Shown here piece by piece: positions 5,956 through 13,942 of a stretch of DNA of 31,266 bases. The position numbers and the translations under genes are program-made. The stretch's first letter is position 1. Every line of letters starts with the position of its first letter. The DNA is from JAAYDH01 sp964345825 (lineage in GTDB: Bacteria; Bacillota_I; Bacilli_A; RFN20; CAG-826), in assembly GCA_964345825.1 (NCBI GenBank), contig CAYFSI010000011.1:1-31266 (forward strand), read 5' to 3'. Under the pieces are notes generated by a model, which saw only the letters and a program-made list of their open reading frames with translations, did not search any database and was not told the origin of the DNA.

Positions 5956-8355
5956 TTAGCTCCTTAATTCAGCGCGATAGGCTCTAGTCAATTCACCTTT
6001 AATTTGATGAAGTGTGTCATTGACTTCTTTATCAGTTAAAGTGTGATCATCACTTCTAAAAATGACTTTCACAGCGATAGATTTTTGTCCTTCGGGAATA
6101 CCTTTTCCGACATAGACATCAAAGATGAGAGTGTCACTGACGAGGCCTTTGCCAGTGACTTTAATGGTCTTGATGATATCCCGAGCTTGGATGTGTTCAT
6201 CAAGAACAAAAGCGATGTCTCTTTCAATAGATGGGTATTTAGAAAATTGGACCATCTTTAAAACATTGGCTTTGATATCCAATAATGGAGACAAATCGAT
6301 TTCTAAGACAACAGCGTTTAGTTTTCCAAATCCGTATTCTTCAATCTTGCTAGGGTGAAGTTCACCAAGCACACCAATGATATGATTTTGGAAGACAATC
6401 GAGGCTGATTTCCCTGGATGTAACTCATCAAGGTGATCAGTGAGTTTTTGATATTGATAGCGGGAAGCATCCACTCCGAGAATGGACATTAAATTATCGA
6501 CTATTCCTTTGACATGGTAGAAATCATAAGGGATTCTCTCTAATAGACTTTGTCTCTCATCAAACCCTAAAAGAACAATGGCGAGATGTTCACTCCGTGA
6601 AGTCTTGCTTTCAACATATGAAGTCTCAAAGAGAGCGAGATTTTTATTTTGGCGAGCGACGTTAAAGGAAGCGACCTCTAATAGACTATGGAGGATGTGA
6701 GTTCTCATCACTTCATGTTCGTCGGTCAAAGGATTCATGATGACATAATGATCCTCTTGATTTAATAAATTAAAGGCATTTTGTTCTTTTTTGCTTATTA
6801 ATGAATAAGTTAAGCATTCATCAAGTCCTTGATCCAACAAGAAATAGCGGACTTGTCTTTGTCTTTGTTGAGCGGTAGTAAGAATTCCTACTTTGGTGTC
6901 CAATTTAGGAAGTAAAGAAGGAACCTTGTCGTATCCTAACAAGCGGATCACTTCTTCGCTGAGATCAGCTTCAGAGGTGATATCCAACCGCCAAGAAGGA
7001 ACAGTCGCGACAAAGTATCCCGTCACATTCAACATGACTTGGAAATGTAGTCTCTCTAAGACTTCTTTGATTTCTTTACCAGTGAAACTGGTGCCTAGTC
7101 GATTATTGATATATTTGGCATCAGAAGTAATGCGTTTTTCTTTTTCTTTTTCGCTCTGATATTCGACGACATTGCTAAATTTCTTTGCTTCGCCAAGTTC
7201 TTTGAGCAATTTAGAAGCATACTCCAAAACAAATTCGGCTTGGAAATGATTGGTGCCTTTGATGAAGCGAGTTGAGGATTCGCTGGCTAAACCAAGGCGA
7301 TTGGAGGTATGGCGAATCGCCGCTCCTTTAAAGGAAGCAGCTTCGATATAAATGTTACGGGTTTTGTCATCGACAGCGCATTCTAATGCCCCCATCACTC
7401 CTCCTAGACATTTTGGTTGTTTATCACAAGTGATAACGATATCACCAGGAATGATGTCATAGGCTTTTTCATCAAGAGCGACTAATTGACCTTGATAATC
7501 ATCGCGAGCAATCAGTTCTTTTTTCGATAATTTTTCCGCATCATACATATGAACTGGTTGACCAGTCATGAGCATGACATAGTTTCCGATATCAACGATA
7601 TTATTGATACTTCTCACTCCCATGCCTGTTAATTGTTCAACGAGCCAAGAAGGAGATGCTTTGGTAACAATACCGCGGACTTCTTTTCCGGCAAATTGGG
7701 TGCAGGATTTAGTATCAGAGCCAACTTTTAAAGATGTCTTGAAATCAACGATGGGTTCAATTTCGGGAATGGTTACTGGGCGAGAATAAATGGCGCCAAT
7801 TTCGCGAGCGATATTGAAAACAGATAGCAAATCAGGACGATTGGCTAATACTTTAAGATTTAGAATGACATCGTCATAACCGATATATTCTAAAACTTTA
7901 TCTTCTCCCACTGGGGCGTCCGCAGGTAATTCTTCAATGCCTTCTTGTTGGGCTTTATTTAAATACTTGCTATCAACACCTAGTTCTAGCAATGAGCAGC
8001 ACATTCCAGAAGAAGCCACTCCACGAATTTTCGCTTCTTTAATAACTAATTGAGGAAGTTTTGCTCCCACTCGGGCGACGATTACTTTTAAACCTTCGCG
8101 AGCATTAGGCGCACCACACACGATTTGGCTAATGCCATATTTAGGACCAAGGTCCACTTTTAAAATATGAAGGTGATCACTATCAGGATGGGCCACACAT
8201 TCTTTGATTTCACCAATGACTAAATCAGTGCCGCTTGCTAATGTGATTACTTCTTCCACTTCGACACCCGAAAAAGTTAATTTATTGGCGATGTCTTTAG
8301 GAGACAATCCATCTAACGAGACGAATTGTTGGAGATTTTTAATACTTACTAACAT
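5956..8355 (-). CDS. pheT: Phenylalanine-tRNA ligase beta subunit
   Basis: Beta subunit of the alpha2-beta2 enzyme that charges tRNA-Phe. The domains follow the usual order: N-terminal region and EMAP-like tRNA-binding OB fold (about 38-150, with VCGAPNAREGLKVIVARVG), B3/B4 editing domain (about 210-385), B5 domain (about 405-475), the catalytic-like core, and a C-terminal ferredoxin-like anticodon-binding domain (about 705-799, with FSKYPSIERDIAFVLDE). At 799 residues it is full length. It starts 20 bases after pheS with an AGAGGT ribosome binding site. Confidence 0.97.
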   Translation of the reverse strand: MLVSIKNLQQFVSLDGLSPKDIANKLTFSGVEVEEVITLASGTDLVIGEIKECVAHPDSDHLHILKVDLGPKYGISQIVCGAPNAREGLKVIVARVGAKLPQLVIKEAKIRGVASSGMCCSLLELGVDSKYLNKAQQEGIEELPADAPVGEDKVLEYIGYDDVILNLKVLANRPDLLSVFNIAREIGAIYSRPVTIPEIEPIVDFKTSLKVGSDTKSCTQFAGKEVRGIVTKASPSWLVEQLTGMGVRSINNIVDIGNYVMLMTGQPVHMYDAEKLSKKELIARDDYQGQLVALDEKAYDIIPGDIVITCDKQPKCLGGVMGALECAVDDKTRNIYIEAASFKGAAIRHTSNRLGLASESSTRFIKGTNHFQAEFVLEYASKLLKELGEAKKFSNVVEYQSEKEKEKRITSDAKYINNRLGTSFTGKEIKEVLERLHFQVMLNVTGYFVATVPSWRLDITSEADLSEEVIRLLGYDKVPSLLPKLDTKVGILTTAQQRQRQVRYFLLDQGLDECLTYSLISKKEQNAFNLLNQEDHYVIMNPLTDEHEVMRTHILHSLLEVASFNVARQNKNLALFETSYVESKTSRSEHLAIVLLGFDERQSLLERIPYDFYHVKGIVDNLMSILGVDASRYQYQKLTDHLDELHPGKSASIVFQNHIIGVLGELHPSKIEEYGFGKLNAVVLEIDLSPLLDIKANVLKMVQFSKYPSIERDIAFVLDEHIQARDIIKTIKVTGKGLVSDTLIFDVYVGKGIPEGQKSIAVKVIFRSDDHTLTDKEVNDTLHQIKGELTRAYRAELRS

Positions 8356-8375
8356 AATTCTTTTACCTCTTTGGC

Positions 8376-9410
8376 CTATCTCTTTTTGAACTGATGGAGG
8401 AATCGCACATCGTTTTGATAGAACTTGCGAATATCGTCGATTCCGTAGCGAAGAATCGCTACTCTTTCAATGCCAATGCCAAAGGCAAAGCCAGAATATT
8501 GCTTTGGATCATAACCGCTTAATTCTAGGACGCGGGGATTAACCATTCCTCCTCCCAGAATTTCGATATAGCCTGTATCTTTACACATAGGGCAACCCTT
8601 GCCGCCACAATTCGCACAAGTAATATCGATTTCAACACTAGGCTCAGTGAAGGGGAAGAACGAAGAACGAAGACGAATCTCGCGTTTTTCACCAAACATC
8701 TTCTTAACGAACAATTCAAGAGTCGATTTAAGATTACCAATATTGAGATTCTTATCAATTGCGAGACCTTCAATCTGAGCAAATTGATGAGAATGGGTAG
8801 CGTCATCGTCATCACGGCGATAAGTTTTTCCGGGACAAATAATGCGAATGGGCTGTCCTTTGGACTTTTGCATCTCGCGAGCTTGCACTGGAGAGGTGTG
8901 TGTTCTTAATAATGTATTTTCATCAATATAAAAACTATCTTGCATGTCGCGGGCAGGGTGATCGCGAGGAATATTTAATAATTCAAAATTATTGACATCA
9001 CTTTCGACTTCAGGACCATCAGCGACGGTGTATCCCATGCCAAGGAAAATATCAGTCATTTCATCAATAATGATATGAAAGGGATTTCTCGCTCCAAGAG
9101 AAGCGCCTCTTCCGGGAAGAGTAATATCAATCGCTTCGCTTTGCAGCTTTTTGTCTAGTTCTAAGGATGCAATGGCTTGATTCTTTTTATCCAATGCGGT
9201 CGCAATTTGCGTTTTCACTTCAAACATTTCGCGGCCAAAGTCTTTTTTTTCTTCTTCCGGCAATATAGCGATGATGGAGCCAAGAGAAGCTAGTTCGCTT
9301 TTCTTAGCAAAATAACGATTGCGAACAACGTTGATTGTTTCTAAAGTTTCAGCGGCTTTTATATCCGCGAGAGCTTGCTTTAAAATTTCACTTAATTTCT
9401 CATTTTTCAT
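8376..9410 (-). CDS. pheS: Phenylalanine-tRNA ligase alpha subunit
   Basis: Catalytic class II subunit that activates phenylalanine and transfers it to tRNA-Phe. The N-terminal coiled coil spans about residues 1-85. Motif 2 residues lie around YRRDDDDATHSHQFAQIEG, and motif 3 (GFAFGIGIERVAILRYGI) is at 307-324. Four cysteines at 265, 268, 273 and 276 form the CxxC...CxxC zinc-ribbon-like insertion seen in Firmicutes PheS. Length (344) equals that of typical Bacilli PheS. An AGGAG site lies about 10 bases before the ATG. Only a short leader precedes the gene, so no T-box riboswitch fits. Confidence 0.97.
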   Translation of the reverse strand: MKNEKLSEILKQALADIKAAETLETINVVRNRYFAKKSELASLGSIIAILPEEEKKDFGREMFEVKTQIATALDKKNQAIASLELDKKLQSEAIDITLPGRGASLGARNPFHIIIDEMTDIFLGMGYTVADGPEVESDVNNFELLNIPRDHPARDMQDSFYIDENTLLRTHTSPVQAREMQKSKGQPIRIICPGKTYRRDDDDATHSHQFAQIEGLAIDKNLNIGNLKSTLELFVKKMFGEKREIRLRSSFFPFTEPSVEIDITCANCGGKGCPMCKDTGYIEILGGGMVNPRVLELSGYDPKQYSGFAFGIGIERVAILRYGIDDIRKFYQNDVRFLHQFKKR

Positions 9411-9451
9411 AATTTGATTGCTCCTATAATTTGGGCCAAATAATATGATTT

Positions 9452-9460
9452 AGTATATCA
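9452..9460 (-). promoter_or_regulatory. Probable extended -10 promoter of pheST
   Basis: Minus-strand TGA directly before TATACT (9452-9457) makes an extended -10 element. The -35 position (TACATT) is poor. The leader to the pheS ATG would be about 35 bases. Confidence 0.5.
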
Positions 9461-9541
9461 CAAGACATACAAGAAATGTATTTCTTAGTATGAAATAACT
9501 ATAAAAATCTTAAGGAATGGTCTATCCATTAATTTGGGTAT

Positions 9542-9563
9542 AAAAAAATAGCCTTTGGCTATT
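9542..9563 (-). terminator. Terminator of the LRR protein gene
   Basis: Seven-pair stem AATAGCC/GGCTATT with a three-base loop, followed by a run of T in the minus direction, about 20 bases after the stop codon. Confidence 0.85.
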
Positions 9564-9581
9564 CTTTATTGAGTAGTTTTT

Positions 9582-11366
9582 TTACCAGATGGTTGGTTCA
9601 CCAGCCACATAACGCCAGTGACGCCCATCAGTATTTGTGGTCTCGCTATAGAAATAGACTTCTGATAGCATTTCTTTCAATGAATTGTTTATGGAAGTAG
9701 TGAGCGAGCTGCCTTCATAGAATATCTTCACATTCCAGGCCGCACCAGAGCAACTATTAGCAAAGATGGATTGGAGAGATACTGGAAGAATGATGCTGGA
9801 AAGATTCCAACAATTGTTGAAGGCATTTTGCCCAATCGACATAACATTATCAGGAATATCAATTTTGGTTAGAGCTCCGCAACTATTGAAGGCATTGTCA
9901 CCGATTGTAAGCAAGTTAGAAGACAAGTTAGCAGATGCCAAATTATAGCAGTAACGGAACGCGTTGTTACCAATGCTAGTCACAGTATCTGGTATATCAA
10001 TGTTGAGAAGATTTTGGCAGTTTTCAAAAGCGCTGTCGCCAATTGTTGTTAGACTTTCCGACAAATCAACTGAAGTCATAATATAGCAATTCTTAAATGC
10101 GTTTTCTTCAATGGAGGTCACGCTATCAGGGAGAGAGATGGATGTCAATTTATGGCAGTTTTCAAAAGCGCTGTCGCCAATTGTTGTTAGACTTTCCGAC
10201 AAATCAACTGAAGTCATAATATAGCAATTCTTAAATGCGTTTTCTTCAATGGAGGTCACGCTATCAGGGAGAGAGATGGATGTCAATTTATGGCAGTTTT
10301 CAAAGGTGCTTGCATCAATTTTCTCTAAATTTGTTGGAAGTGAAATAGAGGTTAAAGATAAGCAGGAAGAAAATGCTCCTTCTCCAATGCGAGTAACGCT
10401 TGAAGGAATGTCTATATTTGTCAACTGGTTACAAGCATGGAAAGCCTCATCACCAATCTCAGTCAAATTTCTTGATAAGGTGATCGATTCCAAAGAGGTG
10501 CAATTATAAAAAGCTTCATCGCCGATCTTTGTGATTGTATTTGGCATATATAGTGTTTGAACATAATAGTTCTTAAAAGCTTCGTCAGCGATTTCAGTCA
10601 CATAGGCTGAGTTGGTTCCATCAAAAATCTTGGTAGGAATAACAATTTCAGTTTCGTTTCCCTCATAACTTTGAATGGCAAATATATCATCTGATGAGCT
10701 GTATTCATAAGTGAAATCACCAATCGTAGGAATACAATAAGGATTGATTGTTTCATAACAAGAATAAGTAATGACAACGTCTGCTAATGGGACTTGGTTG
10801 TTGGCACTATTATAAATCTTTAGAATTTCTGGTCCATCTTGGAAGAATGAAAAAGTTGGCCGTTGACTGTTGAGTGTGACACCTTCAACTGCGTAATCAA
10901 TTTCTCCAGTTTCATCGTTGAACCATCCATAAGATAAAGAAAGGCTTTCGTTGTTTGAAAAGTCGACTTCGATGGAAGTCATGCCATTGATAGGTGTGAC
11001 ATTATAAAGAGCTGAATCGGCATTAAAGACACCCCAACTCTTTATATTCGCGTTGGGATTATAGTTTGGTGAGAAATCAATGTTTCGATAGCCAAATTTG
11101 ATAACATTGCCATTCTCGGTAACAGCATCGAAATAGTCTTCTTGGTTGTCATATCCGCTATTATTTGGGTTCGCTGCTTTTGAAACTGCTTTAGCGATAT
11201 TTGATCTATTTTTCTCATTACCTAAATTGAGAACATACTTATCATTAGAATCATTATTATTAAAAGAGGTAAATGAAACATTGCCAATGGAAAAAGCAAC
11301 ATAAAGAGAACATAAAAGTCCAAGGGTGGTAATCGCGACTCCAGCAGTTTTCGTATTTTTGTTCAT
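9582..11366 (-). CDS. BspA-type leucine-rich-repeat surface protein
   Basis: A 594-residue exported protein. Residues 9-28 are a hydrophobic signal or anchor with no lipobox. Residues about 70-205 form a beta-rich region without a recognised family. From residue 256 to about 553 there are 12 regular repeats of 23 residues plus a degenerate last one, of the LRR_5 (Treponema/BspA) type: L-x-x-I-x-x-x-A-F-x-x-C-x-x-L-x-x-I-x-L-P. The C-terminus (VYFYSETT...GRHWRYVAGEPTIW) resembles the closing motif of many BspA-like proteins. Such proteins bind host or other cell surfaces; the ligand here is unknown. The gene has its own strong promoter, a near-perfect AAAGGAGG site and its own terminator, so it is a single-gene unit. 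Repeats 5-6 and 7-8 are exact DNA copies. Confidence 0.88.
   Translation of the reverse strand: MNKNTKTAGVAITTLGLLCSLYVAFSIGNVSFTSFNNNDSNDKYVLNLGNEKNRSNIAKAVSKAANPNNSGYDNQEDYFDAVTENGNVIKFGYRNIDFSPNYNPNANIKSWGVFNADSALYNVTPINGMTSIEVDFSNNESLSLSYGWFNDETGEIDYAVEGVTLNSQRPTFSFFQDGPEILKIYNSANNQVPLADVVITYSCYETINPYCIPTIGDFTYEYSSSDDIFAIQSYEGNETEIVIPTKIFDGTNSAYVTEIADEAFKNYYVQTLYMPNTITKIGDEAFYNCTSLESITLSRNLTEIGDEAFHACNQLTNIDIPSSVTRIGEGAFSSCLSLTSISLPTNLEKIDASTFENCHKLTSISLPDSVTSIEENAFKNCYIMTSVDLSESLTTIGDSAFENCHKLTSISLPDSVTSIEENAFKNCYIMTSVDLSESLTTIGDSAFENCQNLLNIDIPDTVTSIGNNAFRYCYNLASANLSSNLLTIGDNAFNSCGALTKIDIPDNVMSIGQNAFNNCWNLSSIILPVSLQSIFANSCSGAAWNVKIFYEGSSLTTSINNSLKEMLSEVYFYSETTNTDGRHWRYVAGEPTIW
10015..10304. 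repeat. Perfect tandem duplication, 138-bp unit
   Basis: Positions 10015-10152 and 10153-10290 appear identical base for base, and the identity runs 14 bases into a third unit before diverging at 10305. The unit encodes 46 residues, two LRR repeats, and keeps the reading frame. Absence of synonymous differences points to a recent duplication. Confidence 0.9.
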
Positions 11367-11420
11367 GGACCTTCCTCCTTTAACCTTTTTTTCAACGCTT
11401 TTTGACGCGTTCGATTGAAG

Positions 11421-11448
11421 ATTTTAACACAAAAGAAAAAGAAGTCAA
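11421..11448 (-). promoter_or_regulatory. Promoter of the LRR protein gene
   Basis: Minus-strand -35 TTGACT (11443-11448), 16-base spacer ending in TGT, -10 TAAAAT (11421-11426). It combines a good -35 with an extended -10 and is one of the strongest promoters by eye in the window. The leader is about 50 bases. Confidence 0.7.
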
Positions 11449-11544
11449 CCGATTTTCATAATTTTTTTTAATAATCAATATATCAGAGCTAAAAAATGTC
11501 TAAAATCACAAAATTTGACTCAACTTGCTAATCTAATAAAAAAT

Positions 11545-11564
11545 TGCGCGTATACGTGTACGTG
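11545..11564. other. 20-base alternating purine-pyrimidine tract
   Basis: The tract tgcgcgtatacgtgtacgtg alternates strictly between pyrimidine and purine over 20 bases. It lies 11 bases after the stop of the RNA methyltransferase gene and is followed, in the minus direction, by six T. A weak CGTA/TACG hairpin could make it a poor terminator. GC-rich alternating tracts can adopt Z-DNA. Confidence 0.5.
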
Positions 11565-11574
11565 GGAGATTTTG

Positions 11575-12300
11575 CTATTTTTTGAAATGATACATCAAAA
11601 TTCCCGCTGCAACAGAAACGTTTAAAGAGTCGATATCTTTCATCGGAATCGTGACTTTGATGTCGGCGAGTTCATTAACCTTTTGACTTATTCCATGAGC
11701 CTCATTTCCTAAAACGAGAATAAATGGCTCATGAATTTGTATATCATCAAGAACACGAGAATCGTGAGATAAAGTACTGGCGATAATCTTGTGTGAATCC
11801 TTATAGGCGTTCAAATCATCCTCGTATATGGGGAGCAAAAAGATTGCCCCTTTACTGGCCGAGATGACTTTCTCGTTGTAGATGCTCACGCACTCTCTTG
11901 CGAGTATGATAGCGTCGTATTCGAGTGCGAGCGCAGTGCGTATGAGCGTACCCATGTTCCCAGGGTCAGCGATATTATCCAAATAAACCGCTCTCTCGAT
12001 GATGGCGGGTTTAGTCATGGGTAAAAAGTTAGAAATAAAGACAACACCCTCCGGATGGGCGGAAAACGCTATTTTATCAATGATTTCAGGAGTGACAAGA
12101 TACTGATTTACTGTTTCGGGAATATTTTCCAATTTTTCAAGAGTAAAAACATCAGTGACAAGGTGAGATTTTAACGCTAATTGTAAGCTCTTTTTCCCTT
12201 CACATAAAAATTGGCCTTTTTCTTTGCGCCCTTTATTGGTTTTTAAATAGAAAGCGTTTTTAACTAAAGCGTTCTCGCGGGAAGTAATTGTTTTAATCAT
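11575..12300 (-). CDS. SpoU/TrmH-family RNA 2'-O-methyltransferase
   Basis: SPOUT-fold enzyme that methylates a ribose 2'-hydroxyl in rRNA or tRNA using S-adenosylmethionine. An N-terminal substrate-binding domain (about 1-90, with FLCEGKKSLQ) precedes the catalytic knot. The three SpoU motifs are intact: NIADPGNMGTLIRTA at 109-123 with the catalytic Arg, LVLGNEAHGIS at 195-205, and IPMKDIDSLNVSVAAGI at 218-234. The likely relative is B. subtilis YsgA, whose gene is next to pheS there too; here the LRR gene lies between. The ATG overlaps the end of the preceding metallopeptidase gene by 8 bases, indicating coupling. The exact RNA target cannot be told from sequence. Confidence 0.9.
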   Translation of the reverse strand: MIKTITSRENALVKNAFYLKTNKGRKEKGQFLCEGKKSLQLALKSHLVTDVFTLEKLENIPETVNQYLVTPEIIDKIAFSAHPEGVVFISNFLPMTKPAIIERAVYLDNIADPGNMGTLIRTALALEYDAIILARECVSIYNEKVISASKGAIFLLPIYEDDLNAYKDSHKIIASTLSHDSRVLDDIQIHEPFILVLGNEAHGISQKVNELADIKVTIPMKDIDSLNVSVAAGILMYHFKK

Positions 12301-12934
12301 GGAAAGACCCCTTTCTGAGCCTCTTGTGGAGGTATTTATAATTTGGACAATATTGATAGACTAATTCATAGAATTTTGGGCCATGTCCAGACACTAAACA
12401 ATGAGCTAATTCGTGAATGATAATCGCATCAATTACATCGATAGAATAATGGATGAGAACACTTGAATAAGTAATTGAATGTTTGCCAATCGAATTCGAT
12501 CCATAACGAGTGGACATTTTTCTAAGGCGAACAGTGTTCTGATTTACGCCCATTTGAGCCTCATAAAAACGAGTTCTTTTCGTTAATAATTTTAGGAACC
12601 AGGCGTGGAGATTTTTATCGAGTTGTTTTTTGTCTTTGTAGGATATAATTGTGCCATCTCCAAACAAGATTTCACCACTATTATTGAGGTTTACTTTGTT
12701 GCCTAAAAGATAGATGTAATTATCACCACTGCCAAGGACATGAGGGTTTTCATCGATAAGCTTTGGAGCAAATTTATTAAGCCCTTGAACAATACGATTT
12801 GTGGCAGTGAACAAAGGGCAATAAACCAGAAAACTACCATTGCGAAAATGGTAAGAGATGCAGTGGTTATGTTTGTATTCAATATTGACGAGATAATCAT
12901 TACCTTTATAGTTATAACTGAATTGTTTTGTCAT
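12293..12934 (-). CDS. YgjP-like (DUF45) zinc metallopeptidase
   Basis: A 213-residue cytoplasmic protein of the YgjP/WSS-like metallopeptidase family (M48-related). The zinc site HELAH is at residues 174-178 with a third ligand at His184 (SGHGPKFYELV). The upstream family block, usually TRWGSC, reads TRYGSN at 142-147. No signal peptide or membrane segment is seen. Cellular substrates of this family are not well defined. The gene has a perfect TATAAT six bases before its ATG and no Shine-Dalgarno site, which suggests a leaderless transcript. It is divergent from the DUF523 gene and overlaps the RNA methyltransferase gene. Confidence 0.85.
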   Translation of the reverse strand: MTKQFSYNYKGNDYLVNIEYKHNHCISYHFRNGSFLVYCPLFTATNRIVQGLNKFAPKLIDENPHVLGSGDNYIYLLGNKVNLNNSGEILFGDGTIISYKDKKQLDKNLHAWFLKLLTKRTRFYEAQMGVNQNTVRLRKMSTRYGSNSIGKHSITYSSVLIHYSIDVIDAIIIHELAHCLVSGHGPKFYELVYQYCPNYKYLHKRLRKGSFHD

Positions 12935-12940
12935 GGCGAT

Positions 12941-12977
12941 ATTATACCTTGAATATACTGACTAAGAAATATAGAAT
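12941..12977. promoter_or_regulatory. Divergent promoter region of the metallopeptidase and DUF523 genes
   Basis: On the minus strand TATAAT lies at 12941-12946, six bases before the metallopeptidase ATG, with no clear -35. On the plus strand TTGAAT (12949-12954), a 17-base spacer and TAGAAT (12972-12977) precede the DUF523 gene. The two promoters interleave within about 55 bases, so their use may be mutually exclusive. Confidence 0.5.
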
Positions 12978-12989
12978 TATGAAGGAATT

Positions 12990-13433
12990 ATGGAAAAAAT
13001 ACTTATATCAGCCTGCATTGTTGGAGAACGCTGCCGTTATGACGGCAAAAATAATTACACCCCATTAGTCAAAGAACTTTTGGAGAAATATGAATTAGTG
13101 CCTTTTTGTCCTGAAGTAGAAGGTGGATTGCCTATCCCCCGAGATCCGAGTGAAAGAAAAAAAGATCTCGTGCTCACCAAAGATAAAAAGAATGTCACTA
13201 AACAATTTTATAAAGGCGCTGAACTAGCTTTAAATGTTTGCCAATATCTTGGCATCCATATCGCTATACTAAAAGAAAACAGCCCGTCTTGTGGCGTTAA
13301 TCAGATTCACGATGGAACATTCTCTAATCGCTTAATTGCTGGTTCGGGTGTGACCACGGAACTCTTAAAAAGAAAAGGCGTCCGTGTCATTTCGGAAAAT
13401 GACATTGAAGCCTTCTTAAAAGAAACTAGATAA
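12990..13433 (+). CDS. DUF523 family protein (TudS-like iron-sulfur desulfidase)
   Basis: A 147-residue protein of DUF523, the family that includes thiouracil desulfidase TudS, a [4Fe-4S] enzyme removing sulfur from thiouracil. The conserved elements are SACIVGERCRYDG (Cys9, Cys15), FCPEVEGGLPIPRDPSE (Cys40) and KENSPSCG (Cys101). Cys9, Cys40 and Cys101 are the likely cluster ligands by analogy with TudS. It is the single-domain form without the DUF1722 extension found in some relatives. An AAGGA site precedes the ATG. It is the only plus-strand gene in the window, and its stop lies 9 bases from the end of the convergent dUTPase gene. Substrate in this organism is unknown. Confidence 0.88.
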   Translation: MEKILISACIVGERCRYDGKNNYTPLVKELLEKYELVPFCPEVEGGLPIPRDPSERKKDLVLTKDKKNVTKQFYKGAELALNVCQYLGIHIAILKENSPSCGVNQIHDGTFSNRLIAGSGVTTELLKRKGVRVISENDIEAFLKETR

Positions 13434-13442
13434 ATTAATATC

Positions 13443-13937
13443 TTAATAATTATGAGCTTGGCGTTGGTAATTCTCGCCAAGTTTTTTAAAATATGCTCTT
13501 TCAATACTCGAATAGCGAAAACCTAATAAAGGAATGAGATTAAGGAAACTTTGAAATGCCTTTTGATAACTCAAATCATCTTTGCGCTTCATGAAACGAG
13601 TAATATTTCGATAGATGATGAGAAATTGTTCCGATAAGTCTTTAGCGTGTTTAGTTAGGTTATAGCTATCTTTTTGACTATTGATATCAATTCCTAATGA
13701 AAGGAAAAAATGAAGTCCATCAGCGTATTCATCTAAAACGCGATCTCGCGATTCGCCATTCTTCGTTGACCAATATTTGAAACATCTGGTAGCATTAGCT
13801 AATTCGCCGATTTCAACTAAAAGAGCAAGAGTTCTCTTAATCCTTGTGGTCTCGTAAGAAACGCCATGCTTGATGGCGATTTCTTCATCGAGCTTTTTCT
13901 GGGCGAGAAACAAGTCGGTGAGGATCATTTTACTCAT
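13443..13937 (-). CDS. Dimeric dUTPase (all-alpha NTP pyrophosphohydrolase)
   Basis: Member of the dUTPase_2 family (all-alpha MazG-like fold), which hydrolyses dUTP, and often dUDP, to dUMP, keeping uracil out of DNA. The metal-binding pairs are E42-x-x-E45 in LVEIGELANATRCFKYW and E70-x-x-D73 in LDEYADGLHFFLSLG. I start it at the ATG at 13937, five bases after the glycogen phosphorylase stop, giving 164 residues. An upstream in-frame ATG at 13967 lies inside that gene and would add ten unconserved residues. The Shine-Dalgarno site is poor. Position suggests transcription with glgB-glgP, although the functions are unrelated. Confidence 0.88.
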   Translation of the reverse strand: MSKMILTDLFLAQKKLDEEIAIKHGVSYETTRIKRTLALLVEIGELANATRCFKYWSTKNGESRDRVLDEYADGLHFFLSLGIDINSQKDSYNLTKHAKDLSEQFLIIYRNITRFMKRKDDLSYQKAFQSFLNLIPLLGFRYSSIERAYFKKLGENYQRQAHNY

Positions 13938-13942
13938 AGCAA

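Noticed and set aside
10015..10304. Repeats as a possible CRISPR array
   Set aside because: The repeats are contiguous, 138 bases long, in frame and encode LRR units, with no spacers.
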